Origin: Hirundichthys speculiger
Taxonomy: Eukaryota; Chordata; Actinopteri; Beloniformes; Exocoetidae
Length of the DNA stretch: 64,000 nt
Direction of reading: 5' to 3'
Assembly (NCBI GenBank): GCA_018398805.1
Contig: JAGFBZ010000907.1
Coordinates: 1 to 64,000 of the forward strand
A model generated the notes under the pieces. It was not told the DNA's origin. It made no database searches and saw only the letters and a program-made list of their open reading frames with translations. Every line of letters begins with the position of its first letter. Position 1 is the first letter of the stretch. The position numbers were made by a program, and so were the translations under genes. This document shows, piece by piece, positions 1-9,978 of the stretch.

Positions 1-831
1 CTTTAATTAATCCAGCCCACGTTCAATAATGTAAATGTTCCCAAAAAGTCAGCAAATGACTTTTTTTTCTACCAATAGATTAATTTTCTTCTCCTTGATG
101 ACATGGGCATATTTCAGGAAACACGAGGCATCATTCCTCCGAACTGATCATCACGGTTGAACATAATTTGAGATGTGCTGGAGATCAATACATGGTGAAA
201 AATTAATGCAGCTTTGGATGGAAATAAATGTTCAGACGCCGACTGAAATAACGCCATGGTGGAAACAACTAAACTAGAGTTTCATTTTATTTTATTTCTT
301 CCCCTTTAGCAAGGCAGGATGTTAGTGCTGCATCACGGTGTAAAAGCAATTTCACTTCTCATTTACACGACCAGAAGTTCATCAACACTGTATAAAAAGA
401 CACGTAGACACGTAGCTTTTGTGTAATTAATTGTCTTGTTGCATCAATATTTCTACATAATATTCCGTCTAGTGAAGTGCACCGGTCCTTCCTGCAGGAA
501 AAACATCCCCACAGCATGATGCTGCCACCGCCGTACTTCACAGTTGGGATGGTGTTCTCAGTCTCTAAGCTTCCCCCTTTTTCCTCTAAATGCAACGTTC
601 AATTTTAGCCTTAAACCACAGGACACGTCTCCAAAAATTAAGGTCTTTGTCCTCGTGTGCATTCGGAAACTGTAATCTGGCTGTTTTCAGAGTAATGTCT
701 TCTTCCTTAGTCTTTCAGTCCAGTTTCGCTCTGGATTATGACACTTCATAAGGTGTTTTGCTTTTGTTCTGAGTTAGACACAAACCAGACATTACCATGG
801 TGTTTAAGTCAATGCTCCTCCTGATATCTTG

Positions 832-1861
832 TAGAGCTGAGCGATTTTATCGATTCTGCGATATATATCGATATTTTATAGAGTATCGAGTATTGATTTT
901 TCAGCCGCGGGTATCGATATTCTAAGCTTCTTTCAAAACCCCCGTGTCCCACCTTTAAAAGCTTAAAAGCAACAATTTGCACTGTTTAAATAAAAAACTA
1001 TTTTTCTCAACGAATCTTTTATTCATTTTGTCCAACATTTGCAAGCTGCCTGTCAGCCATATAATGTGTAATTGATGCTTTCAGTTCAATTAATTCAAAC
1101 AAAGTCATTGGAACACTCACAAGATGTCACCAAAATCACTTTGTCCCTTCAAAATCTTTCGGAAAATGATGGAAATGTATTTTAAAATGAATATCGATAT
1201 ACCGTATTGGCCCGAATATAGGATGATATTTTATTCTAGAAGTCTAGAAGTTGTCTTATAATCGAGGACTAGACTTTTCTGTTGTAATTACACATCTGTG
1301 CCACTAGATGGCAGGTAACCTAGGTAACCAGTAAGAATGGAGGAACCACGCAGTCAACTCGAGCAAAGGGCTTTGAAAGTTTTGTCCAGAATTAGTTTTT
1401 TACAGACTGAATTATTTATGTTGTTATTTATGCTGAATTATTTATGTTGTTTTTGAATAAAACTCGATTTCAGTAGTTATTCAGTTATTGAACTACATGG
1501 TTGTAGCTTATTCAGAGTCATATTCTCAGATTTGAAGAGAAATTTAAATAGTGCCATACCTTGATCTTAAATAACATGGAAATCTGACACGCTAGTATGG
1601 TACCATATTTCATAAAAAAGATGTTAAACAGTAGAATGTTATCTCTGTGGGAGTTTTTTCTATAGTAATTGTACAATAAAAAATTGTTTTATGAGTAACC
1701 TTATTGCCTTCATCATATTTTTATTTTCCTAAAATTATATTTGAAAAATAGGGGTTGTCTTATAATCAGAGTCGTCCTATATTCGGGCCAATGCGGTATA
1801 TCGTATCGTGAGCCGAATATCGTGTATCGTATTGTGAGATTAGTGTATCGCTACAGCCCTG
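832..1861. mobile_element. hAT-like non-autonomous element, copy 1
   Basis: The element is bounded by the near 8-bp target duplication ATATCTTG (824-831) and AAATCTTG (1862-1869). Its ends are imperfect inverted repeats: 'tagagctgagcgat' on the left and, read from the other strand, 'cagggctgtagcgat' on the right. Eight-base duplications and this end structure fit the hAT superfamily. The element is inserted into the Tc1 remnant and is itself split by another insertion at 1202-1796. A second copy lies in opposite orientation at 20751-21934. No transposase is seen. Confidence 0.75.
1202..1796. mobile_element. MITE with TA target duplication, third nesting level
   Basis: Inverted ends 'ccgtattggcccgaatata' and, on the other strand, 'ccgcattggcccgaatata' are flanked by TA on both sides (1200-1201, 1797-1798). 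Comparison with the uninterrupted sister hAT copy at 20.8 kb shows that removing this block restores the expected 'cgatatatatcg' sequence. TA duplication suggests the Tc1/mariner superfamily. There is no long open frame. Confidence 0.75.
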
Positions 1862-2228
1862 AAATCTTGATTTCTTTTGCTTTTGCCATAATGTCGCATA
1901 AGGAAACTGAGTTTGAAGTGTGCCTCCAATTAATTCAAATGTTATTAATTAACCTATCAGAAGCTCACATTGTTTAAAGACATATAAACAATTTGTTTAC
2001 ATTAGTGTGTGTAAACTTCTGACTTTGAAAAAAACAATTAAAAAAAAGATATTCAATATTATTCTGGTATTGAAAAATAGAAGTGATTTTAGTCAACCCA
2101 ACTGATCTAAAACAGGAAAGGTTTGGCCTGATTAAATGTTTTAATGTTTTAATGCAGTGTATTAAAGCGCGGAAGCATCAGCTCAGACATCAGGAAAAAC
2201 AGCATCAGTGGGGAAGTGAAGGACTCAC

Positions 2229-2380
2229 ATGACTCGTCGGAGGTCACGCTGGGGTAGCCGTCGCATTCAGAGTCAGGTGATGAGACCAACACCTGCAGCT
2301 CTGTCACCTCCGAGGAACCTGTCCGCCTGCTTTTACCGGATCTCTGCTGTTTACCACCGCCAAACAAGTATTCAAAATAC
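2229..2380 (-). CDS. HEXB: HEXB exon 2 (beta-hexosaminidase subunit beta, partial)
   Basis: This exon is spliced after exon 1. The acceptor is a pyrimidine-rich tract ending CCACCTGCAG, with the exon starting at 2380; the donor after 2229 is AT|GTGAGT. It joins exon 1 in phase 2, giving ...NAYRR|YFEYLFG, and ends in phase 1 after SDES, where vertebrate HEXB continues with a tyrosine. The peptide contains SSPDSECDGYPSVTSDES, close to the N-terminal non-catalytic domain of vertebrate HEXB (SECD..P..SSDES) and unlike HEXA there. This domain precedes the TIM-barrel catalytic domain of the lysosomal enzyme. Later exons are not in the window. Confidence 0.88.
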
Positions 2381-2510
2381 CTGCAGGTGGACGGGAGGAG
2401 AAAAATCAAACAGTGACGCCGGTCCCTGAAGGCATCACGACGCACCAATCTATCAAAACAGAGGAAGGGGGAAATAAAAATAAACTGAAAACAAGTTAAA
2501 TCACTGTCAC

Positions 2511-2758
2511 CTCCTGTAAGCGTTCTGCAGCAGGATGCAGTTCGGACCGGCCGACGAGCCGTTGGCGTCGGTGATCCGGAAACTGGAGCTGCTCAACTTG
2601 AATGAAGCGTCGGAGATTTTCACGTCCTGTGGCAGAGGCCACAGAGAGCCGAACTTTGACGCCTTGACGGCGGGTTTAAGCTCGTCGGAGGTGTCGTAGG
2701 TGTCTTGCAGCCCCCGGCAGCAGCCGAGGGCCGCCAGTAAAAGCGTCAATAACAGCAT
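2511..2758 (-). CDS. HEXB: HEXB exon 1 with signal peptide
   Basis: HEXB is the beta subunit of lysosomal beta-hexosaminidase. It removes terminal N-acetylhexosamines from glycans and, as an alpha/beta dimer, from GM2 ganglioside. The first ATG in frame is at 2758 (minus strand); an upstream GTG at 2791 is only a frame extension. The product starts with a hydrophobic signal peptide (MLLLTLLLAALGCCRG), then a linker, then LWPLPQDV and SAGPNCILLQNAYRR, the conserved start of the N-terminal hexosaminidase domain. The donor is AG|GTGACA at 2511/2510. The 248-nt exon ends in phase 2 and joins exon 2 cleanly. The gene is divergent from ENC1, as in human. Confidence 0.9.
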
Positions 2759-3060
2759 AGTTGTTGTGGCGGTAAACAGCTTTAAAGTCACAGGACTGCA
2801 GGAAGAAACGGACCCTCAGCAGATTTATAAATGCGTCGGGAGGGCGTGGCTTCAGAGGCGGAAGTAAGCGCGTGCCGAAACATTTAAAGGGGAAGCAGTT
2901 TTGTGAAGATAAACACACTGAAAAGGTGTTGACGTTTAAATATTAATCATGTAACATTTAATGTCTGATATTCAAACAATAAACGTGACGATAGTCTGAC
3001 TATAGTGAGAGTATTTAATGGAAATGCTAATCCTGTACCACGTGACCATTATAGACCCAT
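2759..3060 (-). promoter_or_regulatory. HEXB upstream/promoter region
   Basis: This is the region immediately upstream of the HEXB ATG. It is GC-richer near the gene (2780-2880), as expected for a housekeeping lysosomal promoter. No clear TATA box is placed well. A CACGTGAC box lies about 280 bp upstream of the ATG and is listed separately. The transcription start cannot be fixed from sequence alone. Confidence 0.4.
3037..3046 (-). promoter_or_regulatory. CLEAR-like E-box (possible TFEB/TFE3 site)
   Basis: Read on the HEXB strand this is GTCACGTGGT, matching eight of ten positions of the CLEAR consensus GTCACGTGAC bound by TFEB-family factors. HEXB is a known member of the lysosomal CLEAR network in mammals. 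A single 10-bp match is weak evidence, so the assignment rests mainly on the gene context. Confidence 0.35.
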
Positions 3061-3530
3061 CAGACTGTAAACAGTTAGTGTGATTTTTGACTCTGGTTTC
3101 ACATTGGACAAACAGATTAGCTCAGTTACTAAGGCCAGTTTCTTTTAGACTTAGTGTGGATGTCACACTGCTGTAAGGTGAAACCCTACTTTCCTCCGAA
3201 AGACTTCATGGCTTTGATTACCTGTCACCTGTCTCTGTACTGGGATTGATCAATGATTGGAATTAACATCAGAGATGGTTCTACAGAAAGGCAAATTTGG
3301 TTCATCGTTTGACCTGTAGGTGTAAAAAAGGAGGTTTTCATTGCAGTTATGAAAAATATGCCTTTGTTTTTTTTTTTTTAAGGGTAATTCGGAAGGTTCT
3401 GGAAGGGTGAGGGCAAAACGACAAGCTAAACTTCACAGGAAACTCCAGTTCTCGCCACTACAGCGAGTAACAGATCAACCCTGACGGTGAAACGCGTGCT
3501 CGTCCTGAATACTTTGACTGGAGTAACTAG
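3061..3530. other. No gene seen
   Basis: This is unique-looking AT-rich sequence with a T run near 3367-3379. I see no exon or recognisable element. Confidence 0.5.
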
Positions 3531-5640
3531 AGGAAGGAAATAAAATAAGATAAAATGTTGAAATGCAAAATGTTAATCAACAGTTGTTTTTGATTTTTAA
3601 AAAGGAATTAAAAATGTAGATAAAATGCAAGAAATAAAAGTTAATTTTTTTCATAAAATGTAGCAAATAGAAACGTTTTTAACCTTGATTTAAAACTACT
3701 GAGAGTGTCAGCAGACCTGCAGGTTTCTGGCAGTTTGTTCCACATGTGAGGAGCATAAAAACTGAACGCTGCCTCTCCGTGTTTGGTTCTGACTCAGAAA
3801 GTAAACTTGACCCTGATGACCTGAGGGGTCTGGTGGGTTCATAACGAACCAGAAGATCCTGAATGTATTTTGGCCCTAAACCATTCAGTGCTTTGTAAAC
3901 TAACAACAGGATTTTGAAGTCAATTCTTTGACAAACAGGAAGCCAGTGTAAAGATCTGAGGACTGGAGTTATATGATCCAGTTTCCTGGTGTTAGTGAGG
4001 ACTGGAGCAGCAGGTTCTGGACTAACTGCAGCTGTCTGATGGTCTTTTTAGGGAGACCTGTCAGGTCAGCGTTACAGTTGTCTAGTCTACTGAAGATAAA
4101 TGCATGGACAAGTTTCTCTAAATCCTGCTGAGACATCAGTCCTTTAATCCTGGATATGTTCTTTAAGTGATAATAGTCTGACTTCACAACTGTCTTGATG
4201 TGACTACTGAAGTTTAGGTCTGAGTCCATAACAACACCCAGATTTCTGGCTTTGTTTTTGGTTTCTAACTTCGCTCTTTGAAGCTGAGTGCTGACTTTTA
4301 ATCTTTCTTCCTTGACTCCAAAAACTATTATTTCAGTTTTGTCTTCATTTAACCGAAGGAAGTTCTGACACATCCAGTCTCTAATTTGATCAGTGCATCT
4401 GGTCAGTGTTTGGATTGGATTGTAGTCTCCTGGTGAGACGGTTATGTAGATTTGTGTGTCATCAGCTAGGGGTGAATATTGGCAAGGACCTCGCAATACG
4501 ATATGTATCATGACACTTGGGTCACGATACAATATTATCACAATATCGCGATGTCATGATATATTGTGATATTCTACCCAGTTAATATCAAAATTAAAAG
4601 TAGAGATGAAAAATCAAGTTGCTGTATATGTTCATCAGATGATATTGATCATTCAGAGGACAAATTGAGTCAAAACTATTTGCTTCAAAACAACCTATTT
4701 ATTGTTTATTATTAGTGTTTTTGCACATTTAAGTAACCATTACAACATACTGACACCATTGTATAAAAATCGTTATTAGGAGCTGAAAAATCGATATTAT
4801 ATTGGGTGGCCAAAAATCGCAATATACTGCCAAATCGATTTTTTTTCACACCCCTATCATCAGCATAGTTGTGGTAACATATTTTGTTGTTTTTCACAAT
4901 TTGAGCAAGTGGGAGCATGTAGATATTGAACAGCAGTGCCCCCAAGATGGAGCCTTGGGGAACTCCACAAGTTATTTTAGTTTGCTCAGATTTATAGTTA
5001 CCTATAGACACAATGTAGTCCCTGTCTTTTAGATTGGACATAAAGCAATTTAATGCGGAGCCAGAAAGCCCTATCCAGTATTTCAGCCGGTTTAGTCAGA
5101 TGTTATGGTCGACCGTGTCAAATGCAGCACTGAGATCCAGTAGTTCCAGGACTGAAATGTTTCCACTATCTATGTTCAAGTGAATGTCATTAAGGACCTT
5201 AACTATAGCAGTCTCAGTGCTGTGATGTGGCCAAAAACCTGACTGGTAGATATCAAAACAGTTATTTAACATCAAGAAGTTGTTGAGTTGTTGAAAAACA
5301 GTTTTCTCTATAATCTTGCTAAGAAAGGGGAGGTTCGATATCAATCTGTAGCCGCTCATGAGTGATGAGTCTAAGCTGGTCTTTTTCAGGAGTAGCTTGA
5401 TGACGGCTGTTTTTACGGTCTAAGGGAAGACTCCTGAGAGCAGGGAGGTGTTTACAACCAGTAAAATATCTGGGGCCATCTTGAAAAACCCTGTTGGCAG
5501 GTATCAAGACAGTGGTTTTCAGATGGTAAATGATCTCATCCAGGGTTTTTGGGCTGTTTGGAGAAAAGTGTGTCATGGTGTTTATGTTTTTAGATGGGCA
5601 CAGTGGTGACATGTGCTGCCCCTGGAGTGGAAGCACAACG
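3530..5640 (-). mobile_element. L2/CR1-type LINE remnant (reverse transcriptase), broken
   Basis: Minus-strand frames encode a degraded non-LTR reverse transcriptase in order: a '[18 protein letters not shown]' block and '[14 protein letters not shown]' with the first catalytic Asp (5096-5359); then GVPQGSILG and YADD (about 4850-4960); then TQIYITVSPGDYN through the thumb-like C-terminal part (3969-4460); and a last piece with YKALNGLGPKYIQDLL (3679-3906). Stops and frameshifts separate the blocks, and a MITE splits the YADD motif. The wording and block order fit the L2/Maui group of fish LINEs. No endonuclease domain remains, so the element is 5'-truncated. Confidence 0.85.
4467..4856 (+). 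mobile_element. TAGGGGTG hAT-type MITE, copy 1 (inside LINE)
   Basis: Ends are TAGGGGTG...CACCCCTA, with a perfect 8-bp target duplication TCATCAGC at 4459-4466 and 4857-4864. The body is AT-rich with many GATATC/ATCGATAT-type words and the core text 'gttcatcagatgatattgat' shared by all copies. It is inserted in the reverse transcriptase of the LINE. It has no coding capacity; open frames across it are by chance. Confidence 0.9.
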
Positions 5641-6442
5641 TGGAGGAAACCGCTTCCTCAGAAATGTGCAGTGTCCTGCTGAAGTTACAAAGCATCTTTT
5701 TTTCTAATCGTTCATTCCTTCAAAAGCCTTGATAATCTTATGATTTCATAGATTATTTATTCAGCTACCGCTAGTGGCAACCTCACCCCACCGGAGGGTC
5801 CCGCGTGGGCAGATGTGGATTTACTGGATTAAATGCAAACGATTCACACAGCAAACCTGCACTAATCCTGAAGAACACCTTCAGTGGGCTCCTCACAATA
5901 GTTCCCAAGTTAGACACCCCAAACTGAGGATGGACTGGGTCCGCTGTGTACCCTGCTAGAGGCTCACTCTGTTGAATCTGGACCCCCACAGCTGCCCACC
6001 ATTTCACGCTGGTATCAGAGCTAACAGTGCGGACTCAATGTCCAGTCCACAGTGGCCCCACTTGGGCCCCCCCATAGAAGCATGTTTTCTAGGACAGCGT
6101 GACAGGGCTTTTCTTCTTTTTACACATAGGCTTCATTTTGTCATCTATACACAAACTGATGCACTGCATCCCAGAGAGACCGTGACTTATCTATGAAATC
6201 CTCTGCAAACATTGGCCTTTTCCTGTTTTTTTTCCCTTTCAGCAGTGGAGTCTAGTCTTTGGCCTTTGCCCAGAGAGTCCTCCTTGACTCGTGCATAAAC
6301 AGCTGATAACGCCTCTCCAGACTGCTCCAGGTCAGCAAGAGGTGATCTAGCTCTCCCAGATCTGCACAAGCCTTACAACTTTTGTTTTGTGATAGTGAAA
6401 TTCAAAATTAGGTAAGGAACAACTGAGAGGGGGATTTCATTG
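5641..6442. other. No host gene recognised
   Basis: This stretch lies between the LINE and the next hAT element. Short open frames on both strands have no recognisable motif, and I cannot place it in a family. In exon order, later exons of the HEXB-like pseudogene could have lain here, but none is visible. Confidence 0.45.
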
Positions 6443-6450
6443 TTTTTGGC

Positions 6451-8245
6451 TAGGGGTGTAACGGTATTTGTATTTGTTCCGTCCCGTCACGGTATGGCCG
6501 TCGCGGTTTGGTGCATGCAGTCACACGATGAATACATCTTATTTTTAAAAAAAGCTTAGGCCTTACAACAATCCAGGTGGTGATAATGAGCCTGAAAGCT
6601 GCCAACAACCAACATTACGGAGGAAGCAGGATCTGCAGAAGAAGCATGGAGAGAGTGGAGTTAGAAGAGCGACCAGCTTTATTTAGGTCGCGCGTATGGG
6701 AGCACTTCGGTTTCCCAGTGCAATATAACGGGGATGGCACGCGAGTGGTAGACCGGACAAAGACCATCTGTCGGCGTTGTTTTACTGAGGTGCCGTATGC
6801 TTCTGGCAATACATCAAACATGCTAACTAGGTTTGGGCACCGAAAAACGATTCTGAGAAGGAATCGGTTCCTAACGTCCGGTTCTGGAATCGTTTAGAAG
6901 ATTTTTGAATTTGGATTCCTTTTTTTGGTTCCTAAATGTCCACGCTATTTTTTTTTTTTTTTTTTTGATTTACTACACTAGTTTGTTGGTGTTACTCCGC
7001 CCGGCGGACTCAACTCCGCGCTAGTGTCGACGTCACGTCCGTCACCGACGGGACTTCACTCACCACGACATTGATCCCAAGAGACATCGCTCTCGAGTTT
7101 GGCTGCATTTCAGTCCGGGAAATGACGGCTACCTGGTGCAGTGCAACACCTGTAGGAAGCGTGTTACTGCCAAAGGAGGGAGCACAACTAATATGGCAAA
7201 ACACCTTTGCCTGCATGGCATCACAAAAATAAACGAGTGTATCGTATTTAATTCACTGCGTTGCTCCCCCGCTCGTAACCCTTCTCATATATATGTGTAC
7301 AGGCCTCTTCCACACCTAGCGAACGAGTGTTTTCCACAGCAGGCAACACTATCTGTGCCAAACGTTCACGTTTGAATTCTGAAAGAGCAGATATGGTCAT
7401 CTTGCTAAACAAAAACTGTTGATTTCATTTTTTTGTTGGGCAAAATGCATTTTGGAGGCCAACTGCCAACTGTAAGTTGTTTAACATTTAGGCTGTAAGT
7501 GAATTCTGTGTCTGCATATGTGCATGCAAGCATGTGTGAGAATAAAAATGGCCTGTCGCCTGTGTAAATGTGTCACAGTTTTTTTAATGAAAAAATTCTA
7601 CTGTTAGATAAGTTGCGATCTGTTGACCTACACATCAAAGAATCGGAATCGAGAATGGTTTTGAACCGGAATCAAAACAGAGAATCGGAATCGGAATCCA
7701 AACGATGCCCAACCCGGGCCCAACGATGCCCAACGATGCCCCATCACCCCGACATGCCAATCCCTGGCGCAAGGAAAAAGACGTGTGTGCAACAACTCAT
7801 CCCCGCTGTTTTTAAGCAGCCCCTTGACATGAAAACAGATATTGCCAGAAAAATTACAGAAGCAATTGGCATATCAACGTCTATGCGATATGCTGTAGTA
7901 GAGGAGCCCGTTCTTATCATGTTACCAAAGTTGCCAGCTGGCAAATGCTACCTGACTGTCTCAGTATATACCTATTACCTAAAAGAAAGTACCTATACAA
8001 AATGAATGGATGCTACTAGAACCCTAATGCATTTGTTTTATGTTTTATTCCATTTATTTTTAACTTTTCATAACAGGAGATGGTTTTTAGTTTTGCAGTC
8101 TTTTCAAAATAAATGAAAAAGCTAGTCTTACACATGTCTGACTTTTTGATGCTTTTTTCCCCATTGTACCGAACCCGTACCGAACCGTGACCCCCATACC
8201 GAGATACATATCGAACCGTGACTTGTGTGTACCGTTACACCCCTA
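6451..8245 (+). mobile_element. hAT element with BED-finger transposase remnant
   Basis: Inverted ends TAGGGGTGTAACGGTA / TACCGTTACACCCCTA are flanked by a perfect 8-bp duplication TTTTTGGC (6443-6450 and 8246-8253). The frame at 6640-6830 encodes a BED zinc finger start (VWEHFGF, then CRRC and NTSNML). The matching downstream part resumes near 7740 (HHPD, then QQLIPAVFKQPLD). The two halves are separated by a second hAT-like insertion. Most of the catalytic region is missing, so the element is non-autonomous. Confidence 0.85.
6834..7742 (+). mobile_element. Second hAT-like element nested inside the first
   Basis: This block starts at 'tgggcaccgaaaaacgattc' and ends with the related inverted sequence around 7700-7740 (repeated 'cgatgcccaa'). 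It has its own BED-like finger piece at 7136-7225 (QCNTCRK...NMAKHLCLHG; C-x2-C and H-x3-H). It interrupts the BED finger of the surrounding element, between its cysteine pair and its histidines. Exact ends and target duplication are uncertain because the right end has short tandem repeats. Confidence 0.65.
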
Positions 8246-8269
8246 TTTTTGGCTGTTGCTTTGTCGCCT

Positions 8270-8905
8270 TTAGAAATGAGACACCAGTTCTGGTCACCTC
8301 AGGCACCTCTCCAGTCTTTAGGTGAGCTTCAGAAGTTTTTTTGTAGTCCTGCCTGAAGCCGTGCTGACACATGAGCTTCTGCATGTCTGGGTTAGAGAGT
8401 TCCTGTGAGACAAATCCAGCAGTTTATATCTGTCTAATTATTAAGGCTGAGCTGAAGCAACTGATAATTTGATCAAAGAGTCTCACCAACATGTGAAGCC
8501 GACCTCATCTCCTCCCGGGTGAACGCAGCGGTCAGGGAACACGGAGCTGGCGTCTGTGAAGAACTGAGCCGTGAAGTCATGGCCGCGTTCAGGTCCGCTG
8601 GTCCGAATCTGCTCCGGGGATTGGAGCCGAGGTAACAGGGTGTGAGCAGGTCGGGCTGACCTAAGTGGAAAACACATGGGAAGAGGACGTCAAGAAAGAA
8701 AAAGAGGGAGAACAAGAAAAAAAATAGAAGGAAAGTGGTGGCAACTGGAGCACGTGAACCACACCTTCACCGCAGGACTGTGTGTCCTGGAGCGTCAGAC
8801 TCAGGACTGAACCTGAGTTTACGACAGTCTTCCTTCTGACCTGCTGGCTCAGCTGTGGGAACGTTGGCCTCATGAAAGGGAAGGACTGATGGTCATCATG
8901 GGGCG
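8270..8905 (-). pseudogene. HEXB-like pseudogene fragment (three exon-like blocks)
   Basis: Minus-strand blocks match consecutive parts of the hexosaminidase catalytic domain. At 8841-8903, SFPFMRPTFPQLSQQ ends at a CAG|GTCAGA donor. At 8487-8660, after a CACTTAG acceptor, GQPDLLTPCY...FGPADLN is followed in another frame by FTAQFFTDASSVFPDR and HPGGDEVGFTCW, ending at TTG|GTGAGA. At about 8300-8402, SNPDMQKLMCQHGFRQDYKK follows a CACAG acceptor. The Asp-Glu pair of the active site (GGDEV) is still present. A frameshift near 8581, a phase clash before the third block and a further shift in an A run argue for a pseudogene. Blocks with the rest of the barrel are missing. It lies upstream of HEXB exon 1 on the same strand, so it is probably the relic of a tandem copy. 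Confidence 0.72.
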
Positions 8906-9853
8906 TATTCTACTAGCATGTCAGACATGTTGGGAACATGTGGCTAAGCTTCATTTCCAGTAGGCGTTTTCTTGACAAAACGTGGTCTGGAGACCAAGCG
9001 GCTCATGTGTGACCCCTAAGCCAAGTTGTAAGATGAATAGAGGGCAAAATGTCTGCCTCACCACCACTGGCACTCTCTCCTGTTAAAAAGACATGTCTGG
9101 AACTGAAGAGAGCAATTTAAACAATAAAAAAAAGTGCAATGACACTTCTTCATGTCTTACATTCGTGGCTGATGCATGACCTTTCTTGTGATATGCTGCC
9201 CCCATCTGGCCTGGAGTAGTATGGGTACAGATAGTGCCTTTAACAGATCCTGTTTTTATGACGTCGAGTGGTTCGTCCACCAGTTCTGAAGTCCACAGTA
9301 AAAGTAAAATACAACTACCAGATGAAATATGTCTCAGTATCTGCTCATCAGCTTTAATTACACTTGAACCAGAGTTTCTGGTTCAGTGAATCTTCTCCTG
9401 ACTGACCTCACTCACACATCCTTGTTTAAATAAAATCTTTTTTTATTTATGATATTTCTTGCAGCTTTAATGTCAAACACATTATATTTGATGCAAACAT
9501 TTCTGAGGATTTTTACACCACCTACGTCGAATATGGTACAAAAATATCAAATTGTTTTATTCAGAAAATGGTAAGCTTTTAATTAAATTCAGTTAAAAAA
9601 TTAAAAAAAAAAGCTTCACAGGACGATAGCTGCTCTGATTAAACTCCATCTGAGCAGAAACAATTGAAATCCTTTAATACTCAACAACTACAGACCATTT
9701 TTAATCTACCAATTTTACGCAAGGTTGATTGAATGTTAGTTTTTTTTTTTTTTTTACCTCTCTACCTTTACAGTCTTCTAGATCTCAGCCTGATCGTTGG
9801 GTCCATTTGAGTGATTTATTTCTCTGGTGACACCAGACGTCCCTTGACTCCTC
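8906..9853. other. No gene seen
   Basis: A short reading 'SDMLVEYA' on the minus strand near 8910-8935 vaguely recalls another hexosaminidase exon but would be out of order. Otherwise this is unique AT-rich DNA with T and A runs (about 9598-9613, 9740-9756). Confidence 0.4.
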
Positions 9854-9978
9854 GGGGCCCCCGGGCCTGAGCTCAATAGGCCCTTTCAGTAATCTTGACT
9901 TGACTTTATCGCTCAATTGAGCGATAAAGTCAAGGACAGATTACTGAAAGGGCCTATTGAGCTCAGGTCGGGGGCCCG
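9854..9978. repeat. 125-bp near-perfect palindrome
   Basis: The left arm (GGGCCCCCGGGCCTGAGCTC...) and right arm (...GAGCTCAGGTCGGGGGCCC) are inverted copies of about 60 bp that meet at GCTCAATTGAGC (9911-9922), with almost no spacer. A transcript or single strand would fold into one long hairpin. It may be a small foldback element; no target duplication was recognised. Confidence 0.85.

Larger units (their letters stand above)
360..2150 (-). mobile_element. Tc1/mariner-like remnant, interrupted by nested elements
   Basis: On the minus strand, 478-590 encodes a typical piece of a Tc1-family transposase ([14 protein letters not shown]). The plus strand shows the matching 'cacagcatgatgctgccacc' text at about 512-531. 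The right side (about 2005-2150) carries the Tc1 terminal-type sequence 'tgtgtaaacttctgacttt' followed by a degraded inverted-repeat region. The transposase is broken by stops and by a 1-kb insertion at 832-1861, so it cannot be active. It lies inside HEXB intron 2. Outer boundaries are approximate. Confidence 0.75.
1..2228 (-). other. HEXB: HEXB intron 2 (partial)
   Basis: This is intronic DNA downstream of HEXB exon 2 on the minus strand. The exon 2 donor (GTGAGT) is at 2228-2223. No exon 3 of a hexosaminidase can be seen between here and the left edge, so the rest of the gene is outside the window. Bases 1-360 show nothing recognisable, and most of the remainder is a stack of nested transposons. 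Confidence 0.75.

Noticed and set aside
8905..8965. Extra hexosaminidase exon piece (SDMLVEYA)
   Set aside because: It would lie before the exon that should precede it. The match is short and includes stops in the neighbouring frame.
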